Part shown: positions 6,193-10,942 of the stretch, piece by piece
How positions within the stretch are numbered: the first letter of the stretch is position 1
How the letters are laid out: each line of letters opens with the position of its first letter
Origin: JARIHD01 sp036392795
GTDB taxonomy: Bacteria > Patescibacteriota > Saccharimonadia > Saccharimonadales > UBA4665
Length of the DNA: 10,942 nucleotides
Assembly: GCA_036392795.1 (NCBI GenBank)
Contig: DASVXH010000040.1
Span: 1-10,942 of the forward strand
Direction of reading: 5' to 3'
Made by a program: the position numbers and the translations under genes
The notes under the pieces: model-generated
Databases searched by the model: none
Told to the model about the DNA's origin: nothing
The model's input: the letters and a program-made list of their open reading frames with translations, nothing else

Positions 6193-6756
6193 CTAGAAGT
6201 TAACAGCGACAGGCTTTTCAACCGAAGCAACGTCTTCGACTTCAAAGAATTCGCGCTTTTTGAAGCCGAACATGCCGGCGATAATATTGCTGGGAAATGT
6301 GTCAATTTTGATGTTTAGATCGCGGGCGGCACCGTTATAAAAGCGGCGTGAAGCCATTATTTTGTCTTCGGTGTCGGTCAGTTCGGCTTGCAACTGCTGG
6401 AAGTTTTCGGATGCACGAAGCTGCGGGTAGCTTTCGGCAACGGCAAATAGACTTTTTAGAGCGGCTTCAAACTGGTTTTCGGCTTGTGCAGTCTCTTTAA
6501 CGCCTTTGCCTTGGGCGTTTAGGGCATTGGAACGAGCTTCGGTAACATCCTGAAAAACCTTGGCTTCGTGTTTTGCGTAGCCCTTTACGGCATTGACCAG
6601 GTTCGGAATCAGGTCATAACGACGCTTCAGCTGGACAGTAATATCACTCCAGGCTTCTTCGACGCGAATTTTAGTACGAACGAGAGCGTTGTACATTACG
6701 ATCACGGCAATAACCAGTACAGCCACGACAACAATCGCGATAATTGCAGTTGTCAT
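6193..6756 (-). CDS. lemA: LemA family membrane-anchored protein
   Basis: The 187-residue protein has one N-terminal transmembrane helix (about 4-22) and then the helical LemA domain. Family blocks are plain: YNALVRTKIRVEEAWSDI, LKRRYDLIPNLVNAVKGYA, AESYPQLRASENF, LQAELTDTEDKI and ARRFYN-like SRRFYNGAARDLN. The N-terminus should be outside or periplasmic with the helical bundle on one face of the membrane; its biochemical role is not known for the family. A perfect AAAGGAG lies 11 bases before ATG 6756. It heads the leftward cluster lemA-htpX-membrane protein-ligA and has a promoter at 6786-6815. The conserved pairing with the HtpX protease suggests it supports or regulates membrane proteolysis. 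The family call is secure. Confidence 0.95.
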   Translation of the reverse strand: MTTAIIAIVVVAVLVIAVIVMYNALVRTKIRVEEAWSDITVQLKRRYDLIPNLVNAVKGYAKHEAKVFQDVTEARSNALNAQGKGVKETAQAENQFEAALKSLFAVAESYPQLRASENFQQLQAELTDTEDKIMASRRFYNGAARDLNIKIDTFPSNIIAGMFGFKKREFFEVEDVASVEKPVAVNF

Positions 6757-6785
6757 ATCTTTTAGAACTCCTTTGTTACATGATT

Positions 6786-6815
6786 AGTATAGCGCCATAA
6801 CCTGAAGACTCGCAA
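6786..6815 (-). promoter_or_regulatory. Predicted promoter of lemA-htpX cluster
   Basis: On the minus strand TTGCGA (6815-6810, 4/6) and TATACT (6791-6786, 5/6) are 18 bases apart. The start near 6779 leaves a short leader containing the lemA AAAGGAG site. It is divergent from dacA across about 100 bases. Confidence 0.55.
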
Positions 6816-6844
6816 GATAATCAGAACATATTGCATGTATGATG

Positions 6845-6850
6845 TACAAT
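6845..6850 (+). promoter_or_regulatory. Predicted -10 of dacA (leaderless geometry)
   Basis: TACAAT (5/6) ends seven bases before the ATG at 6858, so transcription would begin at or beside the start codon. TTGCAT at 6831-6836 is too close to serve as its -35. A second -10-like hexamer, TATAGT at 6852-6857, is 15 bases from TTGCAT but would start the RNA inside the gene. Confidence 0.4.
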
Positions 6851-6857
6851 GTATAGT

Positions 6858-8066
6858 ATGCGTAAGACTCATACTCGCCCCGGGCGGTTTAAGTCTCGGC
6901 TTATCCGTCTATTTTTATTTTTGGCAATTGGCGGTCTTTTGTGCAACTATTTTCGTCCACTGCCTCATGCCGCTGCGGCCATCCATCCGCTCTATAATGC
7001 TACCGAAAAAGTTCAGCTGGATTGGCCGCGCTATGGATCGGCAGCACTCGGCGCCCAAGGCTACGGTATCTTGGCCACTCGCGGCCCCGACAAACAGCGC
7101 CCAATGGCTAGTATTGCTAAAATTGTCACCGTGTTGGCCGTACTAGAAAAACACCCCCTAAAAAAGGGCGAACAAGGCCCCACCATTACCATCCAGGCCA
7201 ATGACGTTGCCCTATTTAACAAGTACTATGCCAATGGTGGAGCATACGTGAAGGTGGAGCAAGGCGAACACATCACCCAGTATCAGGCATTACAGGCTAT
7301 TCTACTGCCATCGGCCAATAATATGGCAGACTCTCTGGCCATTTGGGCCTTTGGATCGATGGACGGTTACTTGAAATATGCCAATGAAATGCTACAGCGC
7401 CGCGATCTGAAGCAAACGATCGTCGCCAGTGACGCTAGCGGCTTTCTACCCGGCAGCAAGAGCACACCCGGTGATCTGATAAAACTGGGCGACTTGGCCC
7501 TGCAGAATCCGGTAATCACTGAAATTGTTAGTCAGCCGTCTGCAAACATTCCGGTGCACGGCATCATTTACAGCGCCAACTCTCGACTGGGGATAGATGG
7601 TGTTATTGGCATTAAAACTGGGCTCACAGATGAGGCTGGCGGCTGTTTTTTGTTCGCCGCAAAATATACAGCTAAGAATGGCAAATCCGCAACGCTCGTT
7701 GGGGTTATCATGGGCGCACCAAATCTTCGGGATGCACTTGTGGACAGCAAGCCGCTGCTTAATTCAGCCAAACACTATTTTTCGGTCAAAACACCGGTCA
7801 AAGCGGGAGAAATTTTTGCCACACTAACGACCCCATGGCTTGAGACATCCAAGGTCATAGCCAAAACCGACATTTCGCTGCTGGCATGGAATGGCAGCAT
7901 ATTACAGCCTCGCATTGAACTGGCCAATATCAACCGCTCACTACCGGCGGGAGCCCAAGTGGGCACTGCTATAATCGCGTCAGGCGCGCACAAAGCCACC
8001 ACGCCACTCATCCTCGAAAAACCAATAAACGGCCCCTCCTGGCAGTGGAGATTAAAAAGGTTTTAA
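6858..8066 (+). CDS. dacA: Secreted D-alanyl-D-alanine carboxypeptidase, S11 family (PBP5-like)
   Basis: The enzyme trims the terminal D-Ala from peptidoglycan stem peptides and so limits cross-linking. Numbering from the upstream in-frame ATG at 6849 (405 residues), the three active-site motifs are S88-I-A-K91 (nucleophile and base), S155-A-N157 and K256-T-G258, in family order and spacing. A basic N-terminus (R10-R20) precedes a hydrophobic segment (about 21-35) and an AAAA stretch (41-44) that may be the signal peptidase site. Residues from about 306 form the C-terminal beta domain, and the protein ends in a short basic tail rather than a clear membrane helix. No Shine-Dalgarno site precedes either ATG. 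I prefer 6858 because a -10 hexamer ends seven bases before it, but 6849 is possible. It is divergent from lemA. Confidence 0.93.
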   Translation: MRKTHTRPGRFKSRLIRLFLFLAIGGLLCNYFRPLPHAAAAIHPLYNATEKVQLDWPRYGSAALGAQGYGILATRGPDKQRPMASIAKIVTVLAVLEKHPLKKGEQGPTITIQANDVALFNKYYANGGAYVKVEQGEHITQYQALQAILLPSANNMADSLAIWAFGSMDGYLKYANEMLQRRDLKQTIVASDASGFLPGSKSTPGDLIKLGDLALQNPVITEIVSQPSANIPVHGIIYSANSRLGIDGVIGIKTGLTDEAGGCFLFAAKYTAKNGKSATLVGVIMGAPNLRDALVDSKPLLNSAKHYFSVKTPVKAGEIFATLTTPWLETSKVIAKTDISLLAWNGSILQPRIELANINRSLPAGAQVGTAIIASGAHKATTPLILEKPINGPSWQWRLKRF

Positions 8067-8083
8067 CTTTTATATAAGTCGTC

Positions 8084-8112
8084 TTGCATGCCGGTCGGGA
8101 CACATGTATACT
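8084..8112 (+). promoter_or_regulatory. Predicted promoter of the structured leader and small-gene pair
   Basis: TTGCAT (8084-8089, weak -35) and TATACT (8107-8112, 5/6 -10) are exactly 17 bases apart. The predicted start, about 8118-8119, coincides with the first base of the long leader hairpin, which supports both predictions. Confidence 0.6.
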
Positions 8113-8118
8113 CGTGGA

Positions 8119-8230
8119 GTCTACAACCTACAATGAGGGTCATTTTAAATCTCAAATGGGCAGCCATTGTATCCAACGTGATTTAATATTCTCGTTGTAG
8201 GTGTAGACAGCCAGCAATGGCTGTCCTTTT
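8119..8230 (+). promoter_or_regulatory. Riboswitch-like leader RNA with mutually exclusive folds
   Basis: The 5' end of the predicted transcript forms a long closing helix. GTCTACA (8119-8125), a single bulged A, CCTACAA (8127-8133) and TGAG (8134-8137) pair with CTCG, TTGTAGG and TGTAGAC (8191-8208), giving 18 bp with one G-U. Inside it TTAAATC (8145-8151) pairs with GATTTAA (8180-8186), and AATGG (8155-8159) pairs with CCATT (8164-8168). An intrinsic terminator follows at once (8206-8230) and shares GAC with the closing helix. The segment 8158-8170, within the domain, is complementary over 13 positions (two G-U) to 8214-8226, the loop and 3' arm of the terminator, and so can act as an antiterminator. 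The arrangement is that of an attenuator or riboswitch controlling the two genes that follow. I recognise no known aptamer class; the ligand is unknown. Confidence 0.65.
8206..8230 (+). terminator. Intrinsic terminator inside the leader
   Basis: GACAGCCA (8206-8213) and TGGCTGTC (8218-8225) form a perfect 8-bp stem closed by the GNRA tetraloop GCAA, followed by C and TTTT, then ATATATA. It lies 31 bases before the ATG of the first small gene, so it would end transcription before the coding region. It could also serve dacA read-through. Confidence 0.75.
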
Positions 8231-8261
8231 ATATATAACGCGAAATACTTGGAGAAGATAT

Positions 8262-8483
8262 ATGGTTGTCTACGCCGGCCTTCTGCATGACCAAATTTCC
8301 GCACAGTGTATAATTTGCGAGTTGCCTCAGCCGCTTGCCGGACTGACACCGGGCTCGCTTTATGCCGACAAAACCCAGGCCTTTGCCTGTACGGCACACC
8401 TCTATGACAGGGAGCAATGGATTATTGCTTGGGCAGTGTTCGATGTCGAACAGGACCTGCATAATTCATGGCAGGAGCTATAG
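8262..8483 (+). CDS. Small protein with C-x2-C...C-x2-H zinc-ligand pattern
   Basis: The 73-residue product has C16-I-I-C19 and C43-T-A-H46, two close ligand pairs 23 residues apart, which is the usual arrangement of a small zinc ribbon or treble-clef fold. The rest is short beta-like and aromatic segments (EQWIIAWAVFD near 51-61); there is no signal peptide or membrane helix. I do not recognise the family. ATG 8262 is chosen over an in-frame ATG at 8217 because GGAGAAG lies at 8251-8257 and because 8217 is inside the terminator stem-loop. It is the first gene after the riboswitch-like leader and is followed, one base after its TAG, by the next gene, so the two are almost certainly co-translated. 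Zinc binding is inference from the spacing. Confidence 0.7.
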   Translation: MVVYAGLLHDQISAQCIICELPQPLAGLTPGSLYADKTQAFACTAHLYDREQWIIAWAVFDVEQDLHNSWQEL

Positions 8484-8484
8484 C

Positions 8485-8961
8485 ATGTATCTGGACATTC
8501 GCTCCTTTGACTCCACCGAAAAAGCCAGCTTGGATATTAGCCGCCACTTGCCGGCACGCACAAGAGTTGGGCCGGTGGCAATAATTACTGAAAGGCCAGC
8601 CGTATTTTTCTCCGTTCTTCGGAAACGTTGGTCCAAGATAGTCGGCGAGGTCCGCCGCCAACGCGCCAGTACACTGGACAAGCGCAAAAAGAACGGTTTA
8701 TATAACGAATTATGCCTTTTGGAACGCCTAACCTTTTCATTAATCACCAAACAACCCTCCGCCGATATCGTATTCGCCGATCTACATGACATGCCTTTAT
8801 TGAGCAAATATTACACCATTTATATCTACACCGACCCAGACCCGACACCCCAGGAGATAAAGCTACTTGCCCGTGAGCACTTGCATCCGAATGGTCTTAT
8901 AACTGCCTATACCCATGACGCAGATTTATACATTAAAAACTTATGTCAAACGAGGTTTTAG
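8485..8961 (+). CDS. Basic 158-residue protein of unknown family, paired with the zinc-ligand protein
   Basis: No known family is recognisable. The middle (about 46-70) is strongly basic (RKRW, VRRQR, DKRKK) and would suit nucleic acid or ribosome contact. Residues 72-90 look like a helix, followed by alternating beta-like and loop segments (ADIVFADLHD 93-102, YYTIYIYTDPDP 109-120, NGLITAY 136-142). There is no signal peptide or membrane segment. Start ATG 8485 has AGGAG at 8473-8477 with 7-base spacing, and lies one base after the stop of the preceding gene, so translation is coupled. A longer in-frame extension upstream (from 8362) is an open frame inside that gene and lacks a binding site. 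The 3' end overlaps the convergent gene on the minus strand by 21 bases. The gene is real by context; its function is unknown. Confidence 0.7.
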   Translation: MYLDIRSFDSTEKASLDISRHLPARTRVGPVAIITERPAVFFSVLRKRWSKIVGEVRRQRASTLDKRKKNGLYNELCLLERLTFSLITKQPSADIVFADLHDMPLLSKYYTIYIYTDPDPTPQEIKLLAREHLHPNGLITAYTHDADLYIKNLCQTRF

Positions 8962-9756
8962 TTCGTCCTGCTTCTTTTCAATGAATTGTCTCAAAAAATC
9001 ATCAATAGGCCGTATGCCATTAATCTCTCTTACCGACTCAAGGGATTCCAGGGCAATCTGGCTCCAGCTACGAGCTCTAGCGCCGCGCACAATTATTTCG
9101 CCGGTTGGAGCAGGCGCACCTTTTACTAGTTGCCGAAAGGAATGATGCCCAATCTGCCTTGACAATGAAGCGATATCACCCGTATGACAGCCAAAGTTTC
9201 GGGCCTCAACAAGCAGCTCGTTAGCATCTACAAATGATCCCTGCCAGTCGCGAGGCTTCAAATCTTCGGGTATGCAAATACCCGAGACTACTGTCATAAC
9301 GTCCAAGGCTCGTCCAACGTCTTCGCTCATGTTATGATTTTCCAGATCCCGATCCAGGACAAACTTTGCTAGAGCCGTCCTGACCATTGCCCCAACTATG
9401 ATCTTCCAGGGCCTCTCCGGCCCACTCAATCGCAAGGCATACGGCGAGGGTGACTGAGCCAGCATGGCATAAGCCCGGTGTCGCACCTGAAAATCAGACC
9501 CAGAACGCCCATCTATAAACGATCCTGTATGTGTAGGCCCATAAAATCCCACCGTCGGCGCATAAAGGTGATGACCAAGCTCATCGTTAACTACTTTCCC
9601 AGAACCAATTTCATTTCCTACCTGCTGCAAGGCATCGGCCGCATACCGCCCCCACCACGGATCACCCCATAACCGTTCCGAACAATCCACAAAGCTTGTG
9701 GCAGTAATATCGGGCTGGCTCGCTCCTGATTCTATGGATTGTTCAATTGTACTCAT
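8941..9756 (-). CDS. Hypothetical 271-residue soluble protein
   Basis: I do not recognise a family. The protein starts MSTIEQSIESGASQ and has no signal peptide or obvious membrane helix. Notable segments are an aromatic-rich stretch near the N-terminus (ERLWGDPWWGRYAADAL), a Gly/His region (NDELGHHLYAP, GFYGPTHTGSF), a helical middle, and a charged C-terminal helix (DFLRQFIEKKQDELKPRL). The start at 9756 has GAGAGGGG about 6 bases upstream; an in-frame TTG further up (9810) lies beside the tRNA-Val terminator and before the promoter, so it is not credible. A good promoter sits at 9782-9810. The gene converges on the rightward two-gene cassette with a 21-base tail overlap. It is clearly a gene from its promoter, binding site and long open frame. 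Confidence 0.75.
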   Translation of the reverse strand: MSTIEQSIESGASQPDITATSFVDCSERLWGDPWWGRYAADALQQVGNEIGSGKVVNDELGHHLYAPTVGFYGPTHTGSFIDGRSGSDFQVRHRAYAMLAQSPSPYALRLSGPERPWKIIVGAMVRTALAKFVLDRDLENHNMSEDVGRALDVMTVVSGICIPEDLKPRDWQGSFVDANELLVEARNFGCHTGDIASLSRQIGHHSFRQLVKGAPAPTGEIIVRGARARSWSQIALESLESVREINGIRPIDDFLRQFIEKKQDELKPRLT

Positions 9757-9781
9757 GGTGCCCCTCTCTTTTTGTATTCCT

Positions 9782-9810
9782 ATTATTCTATAAAGGAAAA
9801 GGTCTTGCAA
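9782..9810 (-). promoter_or_regulatory. Predicted promoter of the 271-residue gene
   Basis: On the minus strand TTGCAA (9810-9805, 4/6) and AATAAT (9787-9782, 5/6) are 17 bases apart. The -35 starts one base after the tail of the tRNA-Val terminator, so the two units are packed end to end. Confidence 0.55.
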
Positions 9811-9838
9811 ATAAAAAGAAGCCCCGGCTGGGCTTCCT
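9811..9838 (-). terminator. Intrinsic terminator of tRNA-Val
   Basis: On the minus strand GAAGCCC (9836-9830) pairs with GGGCTTC (9824-9818) around the loop AGCCG, followed by TTTTT and ATT. It starts 13 bases after the tRNA CCA end. Confidence 0.85.
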
Positions 9839-9850
9839 TAAGAATCAATA

Positions 9851-9927
<77 letters not shown>

Positions 9928-9943
9928 GGATTAATACCCACCA

Positions 9944-9972
9944 ATTGTACGCCAATCTGTTGATTTTGACAA
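9944..9972 (-). promoter_or_regulatory. Strong promoter of tRNA-Val
   Basis: On the minus strand TTGTCA (9972-9967, 5/6) and TACAAT (9949-9944, 5/6) are exactly 17 bases apart, and the predicted start near 9937 is about 10 bases before the tRNA. This is the best sigma-70-type promoter in the window. Confidence 0.8.
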
Positions 9973-10023
9973 GTATAGTATTCTTTCCGTATGTCTAATG
10001 TAAATAAAAAACCATGACCGCGT

Positions 10024-10029
10024 TATAAT
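10024..10029 (+). promoter_or_regulatory. Consensus -10 of the DUF5753-like gene
   Basis: TATAAT matches consensus fully, but the hexamer 17 bases upstream (TAAATA) is a poor -35. A start near 10036 gives a leader of about 22 nt containing AAGGAG. Confidence 0.55.
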
Positions 10030-10057
10030 AATCTTCATTAAAGTTAAGGAGATGACT

Positions 10058-10759
10058 ATGGCCAAAAAAGGTCCCAACCATGCATTTAGGCCCTTATTTG
10101 ACATACCGGCACATTACACGATTCCCCGTACGGGTACCAAGCTGGTAGAGATTGCGCAGCACCTTGATTACGTCATGCAGCAAGTGGCTGTCGAAACCGT
10201 ACGTGCGGATAGCAACTCTACTCTTCACTGCCTGCCGTCTGTAGGCATACCATGCAGCGGATCTCTGCAAACCCCGGAATTAATCGAGGAGATTTTAGTA
10301 GAGAACACCAAGTCCCCGGCAGCCCACGAGTTTCGCCTTGGACGCGCACTCTTATTACTGGAAAAGAAAGTGCCACAAAAACAAATTGTGCGAGAGCGAA
10401 GTATCGACGTATTTACCGACGCGCATCCGCACATCGGGAAAACCGTCATGGCTAATCAATTTGAATATCTTTTGGCAGCCGATGATGCATATGATTTTTT
10501 GGAAATAAGAGTCCTACCTAAAACGGCAGATGAAGAAACGCTCAAGGATCACTCCGGATACATGATCTTTAATCACAATGATGGTAGGTATCCTAACACT
10601 TTTGCCACTCTTGAACGACCAAATAAAGACTCCAGCATTGTTGATCAACTTCAGCAGCAGCATGCCAATGCACATGTACAGCAAGCTTTCGACATAGCCC
10701 TATCCCCGGAAGAATCAAGAGACTGGCTTCGAACCACTGCCGCCAAATGGCAACAATAG
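10058..10759 (+). CDS. DUF5753-like effector-domain protein lacking a helix-turn-helix
   Basis: From memory of the family, the 233-residue protein resembles the DUF5753 domain found C-terminal to XRE helix-turn-helix regulators in Actinobacteria. The points of resemblance in order: IPCSGSLQTPEL (64-75) for the usual vPGLLQTxxYA, EFRLGRALLLLEK (91-103), MANQFEYLLAADDAYDFLEI with RVLP (131-154) for xxQLxxLlxxxxxpnvxvqVlP, SGYMIF then ATLERPN (166-189), and FDIALSPEESRDWLR (211-225) for the closing ALSPEESxxxI. Residues 1-40 contain no helix-turn-helix, so it cannot bind DNA in the usual way and may be a stand-alone sensor or partner. ATG 10058 is preferred: AAGGAG (10046-10051) is 6 bases before it, while the in-frame ATG 10052 touches the binding site. 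The match is by eye; a profile search could overturn it. Confidence 0.6.
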   Translation: MAKKGPNHAFRPLFDIPAHYTIPRTGTKLVEIAQHLDYVMQQVAVETVRADSNSTLHCLPSVGIPCSGSLQTPELIEEILVENTKSPAAHEFRLGRALLLLEKKVPQKQIVRERSIDVFTDAHPHIGKTVMANQFEYLLAADDAYDFLEIRVLPKTADEETLKDHSGYMIFNHNDGRYPNTFATLERPNKDSSIVDQLQQQHANAHVQQAFDIALSPEESRDWLRTTAAKWQQ

Positions 10760-10788
10760 TCCACCGCTAAATCCGCAACGACATACTG

Positions 10789-10797
10789 TGATACACT
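10789..10797 (+). promoter_or_regulatory. Extended -10 of the last gene (leaderless geometry)
   Basis: TGA followed by TACACT is an extended -10 (4/6 core) that ends six bases before the ATG at 10804. Transcription would start at the start codon itself. Confidence 0.4.
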
Positions 10798-10803
10798 TGC
10801 AGG

Positions 10804-10942
10804 ATGTCATCTTCCTCAGAACCTGAGCGACTTTCTATTCCCGATCAAGCGAAAGAACTACTTGTACAAATCGACGCCGTCACAACCCGTGGCATGCCTT
10901 TGATGGATAAGTTTTTCTACGTCAGTACCGTAGATAGTATTC
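10804..10942 (+). CDS. Start of an unidentified rightward gene, cut by the window edge
   Basis: An open frame of 46 codons runs to the window end without a stop; it begins MSSSSEPERLSIPDQAKELL and is hydrophilic, with a Ser-rich start and no signal peptide. No Shine-Dalgarno site is present; an extended -10 at 10789-10797 ends six bases before the ATG. It lies 44 bases after the DUF5753-like gene on the same strand, so both could be co-transcribed. The visible part does not identify a family. Confidence 0.6.
   Translation, partial: MSSSSEPERLSIPDQAKELLVQIDAVTTRGMPLMDKFFYVSTVDSI

Noticed and set aside
8050..8080. A dacA terminator right after the stop codon
   Set aside because: Only a weak 5-bp A-U hairpin (AAAAG/CTTTT) is present; the stronger stop for read-through is the terminator at 8206-8230.
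8217..8261. Longer start (ATG 8217) for the 73-residue gene
   Set aside because: That ATG lies in the terminator stem-loop and has no binding site, while ATG 8262 has GGAGAAG at the right distance.
8362..8484. Longer start for the 158-residue gene
   Set aside because: The extension lies wholly inside the preceding gene in another frame and lacks a binding site; ATG 8485 has AGGAG 7 bases upstream.
9757..9810. Longer start (TTG 9810) for the 271-residue gene
   Set aside because: It coincides with the predicted -35 and lies upstream of the predicted transcription start; ATG 9756 has a good binding site.
9966..9971. Perfect plus-strand TTGACA as a -35 for the DUF5753-like gene
   Set aside because: No acceptable -10 lies 15-19 bases downstream. 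The bases belong to the -35 of the divergent tRNA-Val promoter, and the gene's TATAAT is 52 bases away.

Overview
The window looks like a chromosomal segment of a member of the Candidate Phyla Radiation (Patescibacteria), most probably Candidatus Saccharibacteria (TM7). This placement is an inference. It rests on roughly 48% GC, compact gene packing, a small housekeeping set beside proteins I cannot place, and a mix of Shine-Dalgarno and apparently leaderless genes. The genetic code reads as standard: ligA runs 675 codons with no in-frame UGA. Even so, none of the 11 complete genes ends in UGA (5 UAA, 6 UAG). I see no insertion sequence, prophage, CRISPR array, rRNA or replication origin.

Layout. 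Bases 1-67 hold the first 22 codons of a leftward gene. A tRNA-Ala(GGC) follows with its own promoter and terminator, then corA (Mg2+ channel). Between corA and a Ham1/ITPase gene lies a promoter-to-terminator unit of about 125 nt that looks like an unannotated small RNA. A leftward cluster then runs lemA - htpX - six-helix membrane protein - ligA, with the last two genes overlapping. The LigA protein has lost all four cysteines of its zinc finger. Divergent from lemA is a secreted D,D-carboxypeptidase (S11/DacA).

Downstream of dacA is the most unusual part. A promoter at 8084-8112 starts an RNA whose 5' end folds into an 18-bp hairpin domain. An intrinsic terminator with a GCAA tetraloop follows, and its 3' arm is complementary over 13 nt to a segment inside the domain. 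This is riboswitch or attenuator architecture. It precedes two tightly coupled small genes: a 73-residue protein with a C-x2-C...C-x2-H zinc-ligand pattern and a basic 158-residue protein of unknown family. The second gene overlaps tail-to-tail with an unknown 271-residue gene on the other strand.

The right end has tRNA-Val(UAC) with a clear promoter and terminator. Next comes a 233-residue protein that resembles the DUF5753 effector domain of actinobacterial XRE regulators but has no helix-turn-helix. The last feature is the start of another rightward gene that appears leaderless.

Working picture: lemA-htpX, the membrane protein and dacA are envelope maintenance genes arranged around one divergent promoter region. 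LigA, Ham1 and the tRNAs are housekeeping. The attenuated two-gene cassette and the DUF5753-like protein are the accessory, least explained content.
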